Part shown: in pieces, positions 9,921 to 19,719 of the stretch | Position numbering within the stretch: position 1 is the first letter of the stretch | Layout of the letters: the number at the start of each line of letters is the position of its first letter | NCBI GenBank assembly: GCA_903834765.1 | Contig: CAILKE010000067.1 | Span: 1 to 63,846, forward strand | Reading direction: 5' to 3' | DNA length: 63,846 bases | Origin: an uncultured Bacteroidota bacterium | Lineage (GTDB): Bacteria > Bacteroidota > Bacteroidia > B-17B0 > Aurantibacillaceae | Program-made: the position numbers and the translations under genes | Notes under the pieces: generated by a model | What the model was told of the DNA's origin: nothing | The model's database searches: none | What the model saw: the letters and a program-made list of their open reading frames with translations, nothing else

Positions 9921-10874
9921 ATGATGAGTAAATTAATTTTAGCAAATGATGGTATAGACGCCATTGGAAAAGAATTACTAGAAAAGGCAGGGTATACAGT
10001 TGTGACTGAAAAAGTATCTCAAGAAAATTTAATTAATGAAATTAATTTAAAAGGCTATGTCGCTCTCACCGTTCGTAGCGCAACTAAAGTTCGTCAAGAT
10101 GTTTTAGACGCTTGCCCAAATTTAAAAGTAATAGGTCGTGGCGGTGTTGGTATGGATAATATTGATGTGGATTACGCACGTTCTAAAGGTTTGCAAGTTA
10201 TTAATACACCAGCTGCTTCAAGCAATTCTGTTGCTGAGTTAGTGTTTGCACATTTATTTTCGGCAGTTCGTTTTGTGTATGATAGTAATAGAACTATGCC
10301 TTCATTTGGTAACACTAAATTTGATGATTTAAAGAAAAAGTATTCAAATGGAATTGAATTACGCAATAAAACCATTGGTGTTATTGGGTTTGGACGGATT
10401 GGTCAGTCTGTTGCTAAAATAGCATTAGGTTGTGGCATGAAAGTTCTGGCTTACGATCCCTATGTAATAGAAGCAAAGTTAAATTTAGAAATATACGGAG
10501 CTTCTGGTTTTTCTATAGATGTTAAAACTGTTCCTTTGGAAGAACTCATTTCTAAATCAGATATAATATCGGTGCATGTTCCTGGCGGTAAAATGATTAC
10601 TGCTAATGAAATTAGTCACATGAAAGATGGTGTTATTTTGATTAATGCATCAAGAGGCGGAGTTATTGATGAAGTTGATTTACTAGCAGGATTGAATTCA
10701 GATAAAATTGCTCATGCCTGTTTAGATGTATTTGAAAATGAACCAACGCCAAGCGAAATCATATTAAAACATCCTAAAATATCATTAACACCTCACATTG
10801 GAGCAGCTACTAATGAAGCGCAAGAGCGCATTGGTGTTGAATTAGCCTCTAAGCTGATAGAAGCGTTATCTTAA
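9921..10874 (+). CDS. serA: D-3-phosphoglycerate dehydrogenase (short form)
   Basis: NAD-dependent D-2-hydroxyacid dehydrogenase, most likely oxidising 3-phosphoglycerate in the first step of serine synthesis. At 317 aa it is the short type without an ACT domain. The substrate loop is GRGGVGMDNID and the Rossmann motif is GFGRIG. The catalytic Arg is in NASRGGVIDE, the Glu in FENEP and the His in LTPHIGAA. These motifs are closer to 3-phosphoglycerate dehydrogenase than to other D-hydroxyacid dehydrogenases, but a related substrate cannot be ruled out. No serC or serB lies nearby. ATGs at 9921 and 9924 are both possible starts. A 16-bp bidirectional hairpin follows the stop. Confidence 0.85.
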   Translation: MMSKLILANDGIDAIGKELLEKAGYTVVTEKVSQENLINEINLKGYVALTVRSATKVRQDVLDACPNLKVIGRGGVGMDNIDVDYARSKGLQVINTPAASSNSVAELVFAHLFSAVRFVYDSNRTMPSFGNTKFDDLKKKYSNGIELRNKTIGVIGFGRIGQSVAKIALGCGMKVLAYDPYVIEAKLNLEIYGASGFSIDVKTVPLEELISKSDIISVHVPGGKMITANEISHMKDGVILINASRGGVIDEVDLLAGLNSDKIAHACLDVFENEPTPSEIILKHPKISLTPHIGAATNEAQERIGVELASKLIEALS

Positions 10875-10891
10875 GTATTTAAGTTTTATTA

Positions 10892-10927
10892 TTTAAAAGT
10901 TATGCAAACTATTGCATAACTTTTAAA
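10892..10927. terminator. Bidirectional terminator, 16-bp perfect stem
   Basis: TTTAAAAGTTATGCAA (10892-10907) and TTGCATAACTTTTAAA (10912-10927) pair perfectly around a 4-nt loop. The A-rich left and T-rich right flanks suit termination from both sides. It sits between the convergent serA and membrane-protein genes, and the stop codon of the minus-strand gene falls in its loop. Confidence 0.85.
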
Positions 10928-11430
10928 TTTTTGGAATATAAAAACACAAATACTAAATCGCACAGTATCATTAATATCAAAGACACCATCATAAATAATG
11001 CTCCTGTCCCTGGCGATAAACCTGGAATTGAAATCTTACTTCCGTCTACAAATAAATAACTGATATAAGGCAGTATTTCTGCAACGGCGTAAATGTAAAA
11101 TCCTTTTTTATTTAAGTTCCACATCATGATGACTCCTAAAAGTGATCCTAACATAAAAACTAAATTAAAGTAAGGTGAAAGTTTTAAATAAATATTACTT
11201 TCCATAGTAGCATACATATCTTCCATTTGATCCGCCATAACAGGATTAATTGTCCTCAATTGTTCAACACTCTGTTGATGATTTTCTGGTGTGTTTTGAA
11301 CAATATTCATTGCACTTGAAATGATTGTAAAGGCACACATCACAAAACTAAGGACGCACAATACAGTTAATAGTTGCGGGCGCTTTGGTTTTTCTTGAAA
11401 CGAATCAATTTGTATAGTTGAGTTTTCCAT
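10909..11430 (-). CDS. Four-helix integral membrane protein of unknown function
   Basis: A 173-aa protein not recognised as a named family. After a polar, Pro/Lys-rich N-terminus (about 20 residues) there are four hydrophobic segments: around residues 20-43, 85-105, 110-127 and 140-165. A soluble loop of about 40 residues rich in Gln, Glu and Met lies between the first and second. It is followed on the same strand by another small membrane protein gene and is convergent with serA. No catalytic motif was seen. Confidence 0.65.
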   Translation of the reverse strand: MENSTIQIDSFQEKPKRPQLLTVLCVLSFVMCAFTIISSAMNIVQNTPENHQQSVEQLRTINPVMADQMEDMYATMESNIYLKLSPYFNLVFMLGSLLGVIMMWNLNKKGFYIYAVAEILPYISYLFVDGSKISIPGLSPGTGALFMMVSLILMILCDLVFVFLYSKNLKVMQ

Positions 11431-11464
11431 AATTTTAAATAACTTTTTTTTAATAGTTAGTATA

Positions 11465-11502
11465 AAAACTAAAGGAGCAACTATTGCTGCTCCTTTAGTT
11501 TT
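11465..11502 (-). terminator. Intrinsic terminator of the small membrane protein gene
   Basis: AAAACTAAAGGAGCA (11465-11479) pairs over 15 bp with TGCTCCTTTAGTTTT (11488-11502), with an 8-nt loop. Read on the minus strand the stem is followed by a T run, directly downstream of the stop at 11520. Confidence 0.85.
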
Positions 11503-11519
11503 ATAAATGTTAAGGCAGA

Positions 11520-11960
11520 CTAATGTACTTCTAAAGAATCAGTAACATTTTGCATAACAGCTTCCATTTCTTGACGTAATTTTGCTGTATCTAAGTTTTC
11601 AATTCCTTTTTTCAATTCATCACCTAATGCTCCGCCAGCAGTTTGCATTTTACCAATGCCCATTACTAACATAGCAGTCATAATAACTGCAATGATACCA
11701 ATAATCATTCCTGCAACAGCTAAGCCTTTTTTTCCGCCAGTTTTGCCTAATTTCATCATGCCCATTACAGATAATCCTGTACCAGCTAAACATAAAATTA
11801 ACCAAAAGATGCCTAAACCATATCCTCCACCTGCAAGTGCAGATACAGCAACAATACCAGCAATAATAAAATAAAATACTAATCCTACTAAAGAGATTAC
11901 GAATCCGGCTACTGCCATTCCTTTTCCTTCAGGTTTTTGTGTTTGTGTAGTTTCTTCCAT
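11520..11960 (-). CDS. DUF4190-like small membrane protein
   Basis: A 146-aa protein with three hydrophobic helices rich in Gly, Ala and Ile, and an internal repeat: GKGMAVAGFVISLVGLV near residue 12 resembles GKKGLAVAGMIIGIIAVI near residue 76. This repeated glycine-rich pattern is typical of DUF4190-type membrane proteins. The C-terminal 45 residues are a charged, probably helical tail (LGDELKKGIENLDTAKL). The function is unknown. It has its own terminator at 11465-11502, and about 200 bases without a gene separate it from the M61 peptidase gene. Confidence 0.7.
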   Translation of the reverse strand: MEETTQTQKPEGKGMAVAGFVISLVGLVFYFIIAGIVAVSALAGGGYGLGIFWLILCLAGTGLSVMGMMKLGKTGGKKGLAVAGMIIGIIAVIMTAMLVMGIGKMQTAGGALGDELKKGIENLDTAKLRQEMEAVMQNVTDSLEVH

Positions 11961-12161
11961 GTTTTTTTTGTTTTAAAGTTTATATTAATTTTTAGTTATT
12001 ACAAAAAAAGTATAATTTTAGTGTTTAACCAAATTTAACAAACTTAGTTATTAACAAACGTCGAATGATAAAGCCTCTTTATATGTTATTAAATTAGATT
12101 AGTCTATAGCTTAACAATTATGTGAAGAATATATAACGTTCGCTTAAAGTCTTATTTAATT

Positions 12162-13880
12162 CTATGAATTTAATAAAACCCATTTATTGAAATTGAAATT
12201 AGAATTCTCTTTTTGTTTCAATCTGAACATATCAAAATAGGATAACTTTGTTTCAGATTTGAAAATTTTTATAGACTTAAGCAATTGATTTGATGAAATT
12301 GTTAATTCAATATCCTCATCTTTAAAATAAGTCATCCAATCATTGAAATCATTTTTTAAAGTATAACCATTAACCGCAAGAATCTCATCACCTATACTTA
12401 GCTTTGCATCCCAACTTGGCGAATCTGGCGCAATTAATGAAATCTTTCTGTTGTTGCCAAAATCAATGGTTTTGAAACCGTATAATGCTTCGCACACATT
12501 ATGACTTGGTGTTTTTTGCATCTCAATATCTAAGTATGCAAAACACTCATTTAAAGGTATTTCAAAATTGGCATTACCATAAACGTAATTAGCAAAAAAA
12601 TCTTTTAAACTTATGCCAGCAAATGTTTCACATATTGCAATGACCTCGTTTTCCGTATAGCCTTTGTTTTTTTTCCCGAACTCATTATATAAAATTCTAC
12701 AAACATCTTTTAAACTTTTGGTATTGTTGGTGTGCCTCATAATCATTACGTCTAGCATAAATGCAATTAAATTTCCCTCGTCATAAATAGATGTTTTTCG
12801 ATAAGGTGAACCAGGAACGTAACCATCAAGCCACGTATCCCAGCTAGAATCAGCCACTGATAAATTGAATCGCCCGTAATTATGAAAGTGCTTAACTAAG
12901 CGTTCTTCAAGTGTTTCAAAATATTGTTCAGGTGAAAATACTCCGCTGGTAAGTAACATCACATCTCCATAATAAGTTGTAAAGCCTTCATATACATAAC
13001 CAGTTCGCGCATAATTTTCTTTCGTGAAATCGTAAGGTAACATTTCAATTGGACGAATGTATTTTATATTCCAAGTATGAAATAATTCGTGAGATGATAC
13101 GCCTAATAAGCTTTCGTAAGTGGCTCCTGAATTAATGCTATAACCTTGACCAAGTGCAATGACAGTTGATTTTTGATGTTCTACGCCGTGATAAAATTTG
13201 AATGGCAACACTTGAAATATAAAGTGATAGTAATTCACTGGGAAACTACCCCAAAAACTAATCTGTGTTTGGGTAAATTTTATAAAGTCTGTTTTTATTT
13301 TATTGAAATCAGGTTTACATTCACCATTAAAGTGTAGCCAAAATTTAATGCCATTGACTTCATAAAAATCCGATTGAATCTTAGCGCTGGCAATAAAAGG
13401 CGAATCAGCTAATTCATCAAATGAATGTGCAGTTAATGTTTTATGATCAACAAGTAAAGATGTAGCTATCTTGTAATTATTAGGAATATCAAGCTCTACA
13501 ATATGTTGTTCGTTCTTACGATTTGGAACATACATGCATAAATGAACAGGGTTTACATACAGTTGTGTTTCATCAGCATAACAATTCCCAGCATTAATCT
13601 CAGAAGTATAATAACTATACGTTACTTTAATTTGCTTGGTATTAGAGGTTTCTATCAGCCATAAGTCTTTAGTAGTTTTGCTATATTTCAAGGCATTTCC
13701 TTGCTCATCAAATACTTCAACATGTTTGACATTTTTCGCAAAATTACCTAATTCATAGCGACCTGGGCGCCAAGCGGGTAATTGAAGTTCAATGGTTGTA
13801 GAGGTAATATCATTAATCGTTAAGTCAACATCAATATAATGAGAACTTGGATTTTTCAAATGTAATTTATAATGAATCAT
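12162..13880 (-). CDS. M61 family metallopeptidase with PDZ domain
   Basis: A 572-aa zinc aminopeptidase of the glycyl-aminopeptidase type (MEROPS M61). The N-terminal beta-sandwich (1-165) starts directly without a signal peptide. The zinc site HELFH lies near residue 262 in SSHELFHTWNIKYIRP, with the downstream Glu in YVYEGFTTYYGD. A C-terminal PDZ-like module (about 470-540) contains LIAPDSPSWDAKLSIGDEI. The preference for Gly or Ala N-termini is family knowledge. The gene is divergent from the TPR gene at 13945, with -7 boxes for each facing away from one another in the 64-bp gap. Confidence 0.9.
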   Translation of the reverse strand: MIHYKLHLKNPSSHYIDVDLTINDITSTTIELQLPAWRPGRYELGNFAKNVKHVEVFDEQGNALKYSKTTKDLWLIETSNTKQIKVTYSYYTSEINAGNCYADETQLYVNPVHLCMYVPNRKNEQHIVELDIPNNYKIATSLLVDHKTLTAHSFDELADSPFIASAKIQSDFYEVNGIKFWLHFNGECKPDFNKIKTDFIKFTQTQISFWGSFPVNYYHFIFQVLPFKFYHGVEHQKSTVIALGQGYSINSGATYESLLGVSSHELFHTWNIKYIRPIEMLPYDFTKENYARTGYVYEGFTTYYGDVMLLTSGVFSPEQYFETLEERLVKHFHNYGRFNLSVADSSWDTWLDGYVPGSPYRKTSIYDEGNLIAFMLDVMIMRHTNNTKSLKDVCRILYNEFGKKNKGYTENEVIAICETFAGISLKDFFANYVYGNANFEIPLNECFAYLDIEMQKTPSHNVCEALYGFKTIDFGNNRKISLIAPDSPSWDAKLSIGDEILAVNGYTLKNDFNDWMTYFKDEDIELTISSNQLLKSIKIFKSETKLSYFDMFRLKQKENSNFNFNKWVLLNS

Positions 13881-13899
13881 AAGGATGATTTTTAGAGGT

Positions 13900-13936
13900 T
13901 AAATATACATAAGATAACCAAAAAAAATTATATTTA
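13900..13936. promoter_or_regulatory. Divergent promoter pair, two TATATTTA -7 boxes
   Basis: TATATTTA occurs on the minus strand at 13900-13907 (for the M61 gene, ATG at 13880) and on the plus strand at 13929-13936 (for the TPR gene, ATG at 13945). Both fit TAnnTTTA. Transcription of the TPR gene would start within a few bases of its ATG, giving a nearly leaderless mRNA. Confidence 0.5.
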
Positions 13937-13944
13937 CAGGTAAA

Positions 13945-15027
13945 ATGAGAATCCTAATTCTGCTGATATTAACTACGATTAATTGTGTTGCACAAGTAAC
14001 TGATTCGTTATTATATCAATTAAAAAATATACCAAACGATACAGAGCGCGTTAACCAAATTTACAAATCTGGATTTGAAATACGTAACAGTAATCCTGAA
14101 GTAGCTTATCAATATGCCTTAGCTTGTGAAAAAGAAGCTTTGAAATCCAATAGCAATAAGCATTTAGCGAAGAGTTATAATTTGTTAGGGGTTTTGTTTT
14201 TCAAAAAAGGAGATTATGCATCAGCAATCAAGTTCCAAAAACAAGCCTTGGGCCTGAATCAAGCTGCTGATTATAACTTAGGAATGGCTATTAATGAAAC
14301 TAATTTAGGAAATATTTATACTGAATTAAATTATTTTAATCAGGCTGAAGCATACTATTTAAAGGCATTAAAAGTATATAATGTGCTAGATAATAAGTTG
14401 CAAATCACACGCTGCTTAATGAATATTGGTTCTTTGAAAAATGATCAAAAACAATATGAAGCCGCTAAAATGCAATTTAAAGAAGCACTTGTTTATGCCA
14501 ATGAAATTGGAGATTTAGAGCTCATCAGTGATTGTAATAGTAATATAGGTACTAATTTCATAAACTTAAATAACTTAGATAGTGCTTTAATTTATTTAGA
14601 AGAAGGCTTGAAATTACGTGAAATGATAGACAATGAGCTTGAGAAAGCTAATAGTTATAATAATCTGGCACATTTACATATTTTAAAAAAAGAGTTTGAC
14701 AAGGCTAAAAATTATTTGGATTTGTCTCAAACTATTTGCAATAAATACGATTATCCTGAAGCTAAAGTTGAATTGTACGGAAACTTATCCTTTTATTACG
14801 AGTCACAAAAACAATTTGAATCAGCTTTGATTTGGCAAAAAAAGCAAGTTGCCTTAAACGATAGTTTACAAAAAATAAATAAAGAAAATAGTCAATTGCA
14901 ATTTTTGAATGAAGAGCAATCTCTTTCAACATCTACTGATGGGTTTACTTCTAATCCATGGCTGTATGGAATTATCGGATTTCTAAGTATAATTATTATA
15001 GCACTAATTATTAAACGAAAAAAATGA
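13945..15027 (+). CDS. Exported TPR-repeat protein with C-terminal membrane anchor
   Basis: A 360-aa protein with a signal peptide (residues 1-17, cut likely after VAQ). Five or six tetratricopeptide repeats follow (about 35-280), e.g. SYNLLGVLFFKKGDYASAI and INETNLGNIYTELNYFNQAE. A single transmembrane helix (PWLYGIIGFLSIIIIALII) sits at the end with a positive tail. Similar architectures in Bacteroidota usually continue into a histidine kinase, LuxR or SpoIIE output domain; this one stops after the helix, so it looks like a sensor or scaffold without its own output. Its stop overlaps the next start codon (ATGA). Confidence 0.8.
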   Translation: MRILILLILTTINCVAQVTDSLLYQLKNIPNDTERVNQIYKSGFEIRNSNPEVAYQYALACEKEALKSNSNKHLAKSYNLLGVLFFKKGDYASAIKFQKQALGLNQAADYNLGMAINETNLGNIYTELNYFNQAEAYYLKALKVYNVLDNKLQITRCLMNIGSLKNDQKQYEAAKMQFKEALVYANEIGDLELISDCNSNIGTNFINLNNLDSALIYLEEGLKLREMIDNELEKANSYNNLAHLHILKKEFDKAKNYLDLSQTICNKYDYPEAKVELYGNLSFYYESQKQFESALIWQKKQVALNDSLQKINKENSQLQFLNEEQSLSTSTDGFTSNPWLYGIIGFLSIIIIALIIKRKK

Positions 15028-15368
15028 GTAAAAAAGAAAATAACAACCGTGTAAACGTAGTTTATTCTACTAACCCTAATTTTATTTATCAAAATGAGGA
15101 AGAGCAAACACAAGTGACGTTGCCTGCTCAACAGCAAAATTTGAAATTATTTTTAGACAGAATAGGCGGTGGAAAAGCTGTAACTCGCATCAGTGGATTT
15201 ATTGGCACGGAAGCGGATTTGAATGATCTGGCCAAAACATTAAAACAAAAGTGTGGCGTTGGCGGTAATGCTAAAGATGGCAATATCCTTATACAAGGAG
15301 ATAACCGAGATAAACTATTAGATTTATTACTAAAAGCCAATTATAAGGCAAAAAAAGCTGGCGGATAA
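15024..15368 (+). CDS. SUI1/YciH translation initiation factor family protein
   Basis: A 114-aa protein of the eIF1/SUI1 family. A basic N-terminal tail of about 40 residues is followed by the SUI1 fold (45-110), with GGKAVTRISGF, the loop CGVGGNAKDG and IQGDNRDKL. Bacterial members (YciH) are thought to influence initiation fidelity on the small ribosomal subunit; the exact role is uncertain. The ATG overlaps the stop of the TPR gene by four bases, indicating translational coupling. Confidence 0.9.
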   Translation: MSKKENNNRVNVVYSTNPNFIYQNEEEQTQVTLPAQQQNLKLFLDRIGGGKAVTRISGFIGTEADLNDLAKTLKQKCGVGGNAKDGNILIQGDNRDKLLDLLLKANYKAKKAGG

Positions 15369-15483
15369 TTTTAGTTTTGAATGTTTAATTTTAAGTTTTG
15401 AATAGTATCTTTAAACAGAATTTTAATTATACACTTATCTAATTAATAAACCACTTAATTAAACAACACTAAAACTAAACACA

Positions 15484-16008
15484 ATGGAACCAATGATTGA
15501 ATTATTAAAAATCTTAATCCCCGCAGGTGCTGTATTTGCTGCTGCTTACTTTTTAGTAAAACGTTTTTTAGATAACGATCAAAAACGTCGTGAACATGAA
15601 TTAAAAAAGAGCGCTCAAGGTTTAATTACACCTCTTAAAATACAAGCTTACGAGCGTATTGTTATTTTTTTGGAGCGAATCAATCCTAATAGTTTGGTTA
15701 TAAGGGTTAATAAGAACGGCATGAATAGTCGACAATTACATAGCGAATTAATAAATGCAGTTAAAACAGAATATGAGCATAATTTATCGCAGCAAATTTA
15801 TGTGTCTTATGGAGCTTGGGAATTAGTAAAAAATGCTAAAGAAGAAGTTGTTCAATTAATTAATATTTCTTCATCTAAAGTCGCTTCCGAAGCGAATAGC
15901 TCTGAATTAGCTATTATGATACTAAACATTACGGCTAACTTAAATAAAAAATTACCAAACGAAATAGCCTTAGAATATTTGAAAAAAGAAATTGTGCAAA
16001 CGATTTAA
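15484..16008 (+). CDS. Conserved membrane-anchored protein upstream of mutA
   Basis: A 174-aa protein with one N-terminal transmembrane helix (residues 9-26) followed by a cytosolic helical domain. The stretch IQAYERIVIFLERINPNSLV resembles a conserved Bacteroidota family that I know only as uncharacterised. It starts the transcript leading into mutA, 18 bases downstream. No catalytic motif is visible. A role linked to the mutase is a guess from position only. Confidence 0.75.
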   Translation: MEPMIELLKILIPAGAVFAAAYFLVKRFLDNDQKRREHELKKSAQGLITPLKIQAYERIVIFLERINPNSLVIRVNKNGMNSRQLHSELINAVKTEYEHNLSQQIYVSYGAWELVKNAKEEVVQLINISSSKVASEANSSELAIMILNITANLNKKLPNEIALEYLKKEIVQTI

Positions 16009-16026
16009 TAAAATTTTAGTACTATC

Positions 16027-17358
16027 ATGCAAAAACTATTTACTGAATTTAATGCAACTACTGCTCAACAGTGGAAAGAACAATTGATTAAAGATCTAAA
16101 AGGAATTGATTACGATACCCTTGTATGGAAAACCAATGCAGGATTGAATATACAACCCTTTTATACCTCCGAAACGACAACACAAAAAACACCTTTAGTA
16201 TTTTCGCATAACGATTGGGCTATTTGTGAATACATCTTAGTGAAGAATGAAAAGGAAGCCAATACTCATGCCTTGAATGCATTATCAAACGGCGCTTCTG
16301 GAATAGTGTTTGTGATTGATCAAAAAATTGACAGTGCCATTTTATTAAAAGGAATCTCTGTTCAGCATATTTATACCTTATTTAAAATTTCTTATGCATT
16401 TGTTGAGGAGCTTCAAAATACTCTTCAATCCATTGAATGCGGCAATCAATGTTTTATTGATACAGATGTGATTGCACATTTAGCTCAAACTGGTAATTGG
16501 AATTCATCTCAAGAAAAAGATTTAGATTCTCAAAAATTTAATTCTACACTTGTTATTGATGGACGCTTATATCAAGAGGCAGGAGCTAACATCATAAATG
16601 AATTAGCTTTCACTTTATCTCAGTTGAATGATTATTTAGCCTATCATTCTGAACATAATTCTTTAACGACTATAAAAAAAGTACATCTTTCTGTTTCGGT
16701 TGGTGGAGATTTCTTTATGGAAATAGCCAAACTACGAGCCTTACGTAATTTAGTTAACTTTTTATTAAATCAATATAAATTAAAATCGGAAGTTCATATT
16801 CATGGACAATCAACCTCTATTAATAAAAGTTCAATTGATAGTTATACTAATATGCTTCGTTCTACAACAGAGGCAATGAGCGCTTCTATAGGTGGATGCG
16901 ATAGTATTGTTGTGTTGCCTTTTGATGCTTCATTTAATGAGCCGACAGATTTCAGTATGCGTATGGCTCGTAATCAACAATTGATTTTAAAGGAAGAAAG
17001 TTATTTGAATAAAGTAGCAGATATGGCTGCAGGATCTTATTACATTGAAAATACAACAAAGACACTTTGTGAAAAAGCTTGGCAGCAATTTAAACACATT
17101 GAAAGCAAAGGCGGATTAATCGAAAGTTTAAAAGCAAATATCATTCAAGATATTATTACGAAAGATGCTGAAACCCTTTTGAATCAAGTAGAAGTAGGTA
17201 AAGTTGTTTTAGTAGGTGTTAATAAATTTCAAAATAAAGCAGAAGTCATCCATGATATTATTAAAGAAACCGTTTCAAAAATAAACGCTAAAACATTGAT
17301 CAATCCTATAAAGGAAATAAGGTTAAGTGAAAGTTTTGAAAAGGTACATTCAAATTAA
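16027..17358 (+). CDS. mutA: Methylmalonyl-CoA mutase small (beta) subunit
   Basis: Non-catalytic partner of the MutB subunit in the adenosylcobalamin-dependent conversion between (R)-methylmalonyl-CoA and succinyl-CoA. At 443 aa it is somewhat shorter than many MutA proteins. It keeps the TIM-barrel region with SVSVGGDFFMEIAKLRALR and a degenerate FNEPTDFSMRMARNQQ matching the mutase active-site strand. It lacks a complete C-terminal B12 domain, as expected of small subunits whose B12 site has decayed. It precedes mutB by 39 bases in the same direction. Confidence 0.93.
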   Translation: MQKLFTEFNATTAQQWKEQLIKDLKGIDYDTLVWKTNAGLNIQPFYTSETTTQKTPLVFSHNDWAICEYILVKNEKEANTHALNALSNGASGIVFVIDQKIDSAILLKGISVQHIYTLFKISYAFVEELQNTLQSIECGNQCFIDTDVIAHLAQTGNWNSSQEKDLDSQKFNSTLVIDGRLYQEAGANIINELAFTLSQLNDYLAYHSEHNSLTTIKKVHLSVSVGGDFFMEIAKLRALRNLVNFLLNQYKLKSEVHIHGQSTSINKSSIDSYTNMLRSTTEAMSASIGGCDSIVVLPFDASFNEPTDFSMRMARNQQLILKEESYLNKVADMAAGSYYIENTTKTLCEKAWQQFKHIESKGGLIESLKANIIQDIITKDAETLLNQVEVGKVVLVGVNKFQNKAEVIHDIIKETVSKINAKTLINPIKEIRLSESFEKVHSN

Positions 17359-17397
17359 AACATCATTGATCAATTCATTTTTTAAGACAAAGAAGGC

Positions 17398-19527
17398 ATG
17401 CGTAAAGATTTTTCAAATATAGAATATAACCAAACTGTCATTTCGAGCGGAGACGAGAAACAACAAGCTAATTTTTTAACTCCCGAACAGATAGAATTAA
17501 AGCCTCAATACACAGCTAACGATTTATTTGAAGCAGAGCACTTAAATTTTGGGGCGGGTGTGCCTCCTTTTTTACGCGGTCCATACTCAAGTATGTATGT
17601 TCAAAATCCTTGGACTGTAAGACAATATGCAGGTTTTAGTACTGCTGAAGAAAGTAATGCGTTTTACCGTCGTAATTTGGCAGGTGGACAAAAAGGATTA
17701 TCTGTTGCTTTTGATTTGGCAACACACCGCGGTTATGATAGTGATCATGAGCGAGTAGAGGGTGACGTTGGTAAAGCAGGTGTTGCTATCGATTCTATCT
17801 TAGACATGAAAGTATTATTCGATCAAATTCCGCTCGATCAAATGAGTGTGAGTATGACCATGAATGGTGCTGTTTTACCAATACTTGCTTTTTATATTGT
17901 AGCTGCCGAAGAGCAAGGAGTTGGCATGGATAAATTAACAGGCACAATTCAAAATGATATTTTAAAAGAATTCATGGTGCGTAATACCTATATCTATCCG
18001 CCTGATGCTTCTATGAAGATTATTGCTGATATTTTTGAATTCACGTCGCAAAAAATGCCAAAGTTTAATTCTATTTCTATTAGTGGTTATCACATGCAAG
18101 AAGCTGGAGCAACTGCTGATATAGAGTTAGCATACACTTTAGCAGATGGCTTAGAATATATCCGCACAGGAATTAAAGCAGGATTAGATATAGATGCATT
18201 TGCGCCTCGCTTATCATTTTTCTGGGCAATTGGCATGAACCATTTTATGGAGATTGCCAAAATGCGCGCTGCACGTATGTTGTGGGCTAAAATGGTTAAA
18301 CAATTTAATCCTAAGTCTGCTAAATCAATGGCATTGCGAACGCATTGTCAAACAAGCGGTTGGAGCTTAACTGAACAAGATCCTTTTAATAATGTGGCTC
18401 GTACTACAATTGAGGCATTGGCAGCGGCAATGGGACATACTCAAAGTTTACATACAAATGCCTTAGATGAAGCGATTGCCTTGCCAACAGATTTTAGCGC
18501 ACGTATCGCTCGTAACACGCAAATCTATTTACAACAAGAAACCAATGTTTGCAAAGTGGTTGATCCTTGGGGAGGTTCGTATTATGTGGAATATTTAACT
18601 CAACAAATTACCGAAAAAGCATGGGCATTAATTGAGGAAGTTGAAAAGTTGGGAGGCATGGCAAAGGCAATAGAAACTGGTATTCCGAAGATGCGTATTG
18701 AAGAAGCAGCTGCTCGTAAGCAAGCACGCATTGATGGAGGTAAAGATATCATCGTTGGTGTTAATCAATACCAAACCGAAGAAAAAACAACGATTGAAAT
18801 TTTAGATGTTGATAATGCAAAAGTGCGTACGCAACAATTAGAACGTTTAGCAACATTAAAAGCAGAAAGAAATCATACTGAGGTTGAAATTGCTTTAAAT
18901 GCTTTAACTGAAGCCGCTAAAACTAATCAAGGTAATTTATTAGAATTAGCTATTAATGCAGCTCGTGTGCGTTGTTCGTTAGGAGAAATTTCATTAGCAC
19001 TCGAAAAAGTATATGGTCGTTATAAAGCTAATATACGTAGTATTTCGGGAGTATATAGTAAGGAAATAAGTATGGATAAATATTTTTTACAAGCAAAAGA
19101 ATTGGCAGATAAGTTTGCTGAATTGGATGGTCGTCGCCCACGCATTATGATTGCGAAAATGGGACAGGATGGACATGATAGAGGCGCTAAAGTTATTTCA
19201 ACTAGTTTCGCTGATATGGGCTTTGATGTGGATATTGGTCCTTTATTTCAAACACCGGCAGAAGCAGCTAAACAAGCTGTTGAGAACGATGTACATATTT
19301 TAGGAGTGAGCAGTTTGGCGGCAGGTCACAAAACCCTTATTCCACAAGTCATCGCAGAACTTAAAAAATATGGTCGTGAAGATATTATGGTAATTGCGGG
19401 TGGCGTTATTCCTCAACAAGATTATGATTTTCTTTATAAAGCAGGTGTATCAGGTGTTTTTGGACCAGGAACTATTATTAGTAAAAGTGCCATTGATATT
19501 TTAGAGAAGTTGATCGAGAGATTGTAG
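17398..19527 (+). CDS. mutB: Methylmalonyl-CoA mutase large (alpha) subunit
   Basis: Catalytic subunit, 709 aa, normal for the family. The N-terminal TIM barrel has [15 protein letters not shown], the substrate motif [13 protein letters not shown] and [15 protein letters not shown]. The C-terminal cobalamin domain (about 575-705) has [11 protein letters not shown], whose His is the lower cobalt ligand (DxHxxG), and [11 protein letters not shown]. Residues about 14-21 (TVISSGDE) are encoded by a DNA stretch (17437-17460) that looks like one arm of the genome's REP-like palindrome (compare 46969-46992), an odd insertion in the otherwise conserved N-terminal arm. No epimerase or MeaB chaperone gene is in the window. 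Confidence 0.97.
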   Translation: MRKDFSNIEYNQTVISSGDEKQQANFLTPEQIELKPQYTANDLFEAEHLNFGAGVPPFLRGPYSSMYVQNPWTVRQYAGFSTAEESNAFYRRNLAGGQKGLSVAFDLATHRGYDSDHERVEGDVGKAGVAIDSILDMKVLFDQIPLDQMSVSMTMNGAVLPILAFYIVAAEEQGVGMDKLTGTIQNDILKEFMVRNTYIYPPDASMKIIADIFEFTSQKMPKFNSISISGYHMQEAGATADIELAYTLADGLEYIRTGIKAGLDIDAFAPRLSFFWAIGMNHFMEIAKMRAARMLWAKMVKQFNPKSAKSMALRTHCQTSGWSLTEQDPFNNVARTTIEALAAAMGHTQSLHTNALDEAIALPTDFSARIARNTQIYLQQETNVCKVVDPWGGSYYVEYLTQQITEKAWALIEEVEKLGGMAKAIETGIPKMRIEEAAARKQARIDGGKDIIVGVNQYQTEEKTTIEILDVDNAKVRTQQLERLATLKAERNHTEVEIALNALTEAAKTNQGNLLELAINAARVRCSLGEISLALEKVYGRYKANIRSISGVYSKEISMDKYFLQAKELADKFAELDGRRPRIMIAKMGQDGHDRGAKVISTSFADMGFDVDIGPLFQTPAEAAKQAVENDVHILGVSSLAAGHKTLIPQVIAELKKYGREDIMVIAGGVIPQQDYDFLYKAGVSGVFGPGTIISKSAIDILEKLIERL
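17437..17460 (+). repeat. REP-like half-element inside the mutB reading frame
   Basis: These 24 bases match the left arm of the palindrome at 46969-46992 at about 20 of 24 positions (shared core TTCGAGCG, then AG-CGAGAA). They are translated in frame as part of the MutB N-terminal linker. The match suggests that a repeat arm was captured by the gene, but coincidence cannot be excluded without a genome-wide copy count. Confidence 0.45.
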
Positions 19528-19719
19528 CTTTTGTTAAGATTTTCAATGCCTCTATATTTTAATTTATTTTTTGATGATTTTTGATTTAATCAATTAGATA
19601 TTACCAGTTATGGTCAAAAACCGACCAGTTACAAATTGAGAGTGTAAAAATCTGTTAAATCTATTTCTTTGGCACAGGCATTGAAATAAGTATTGCAAAC
19701 AAATTTAAAAATAGAAATC

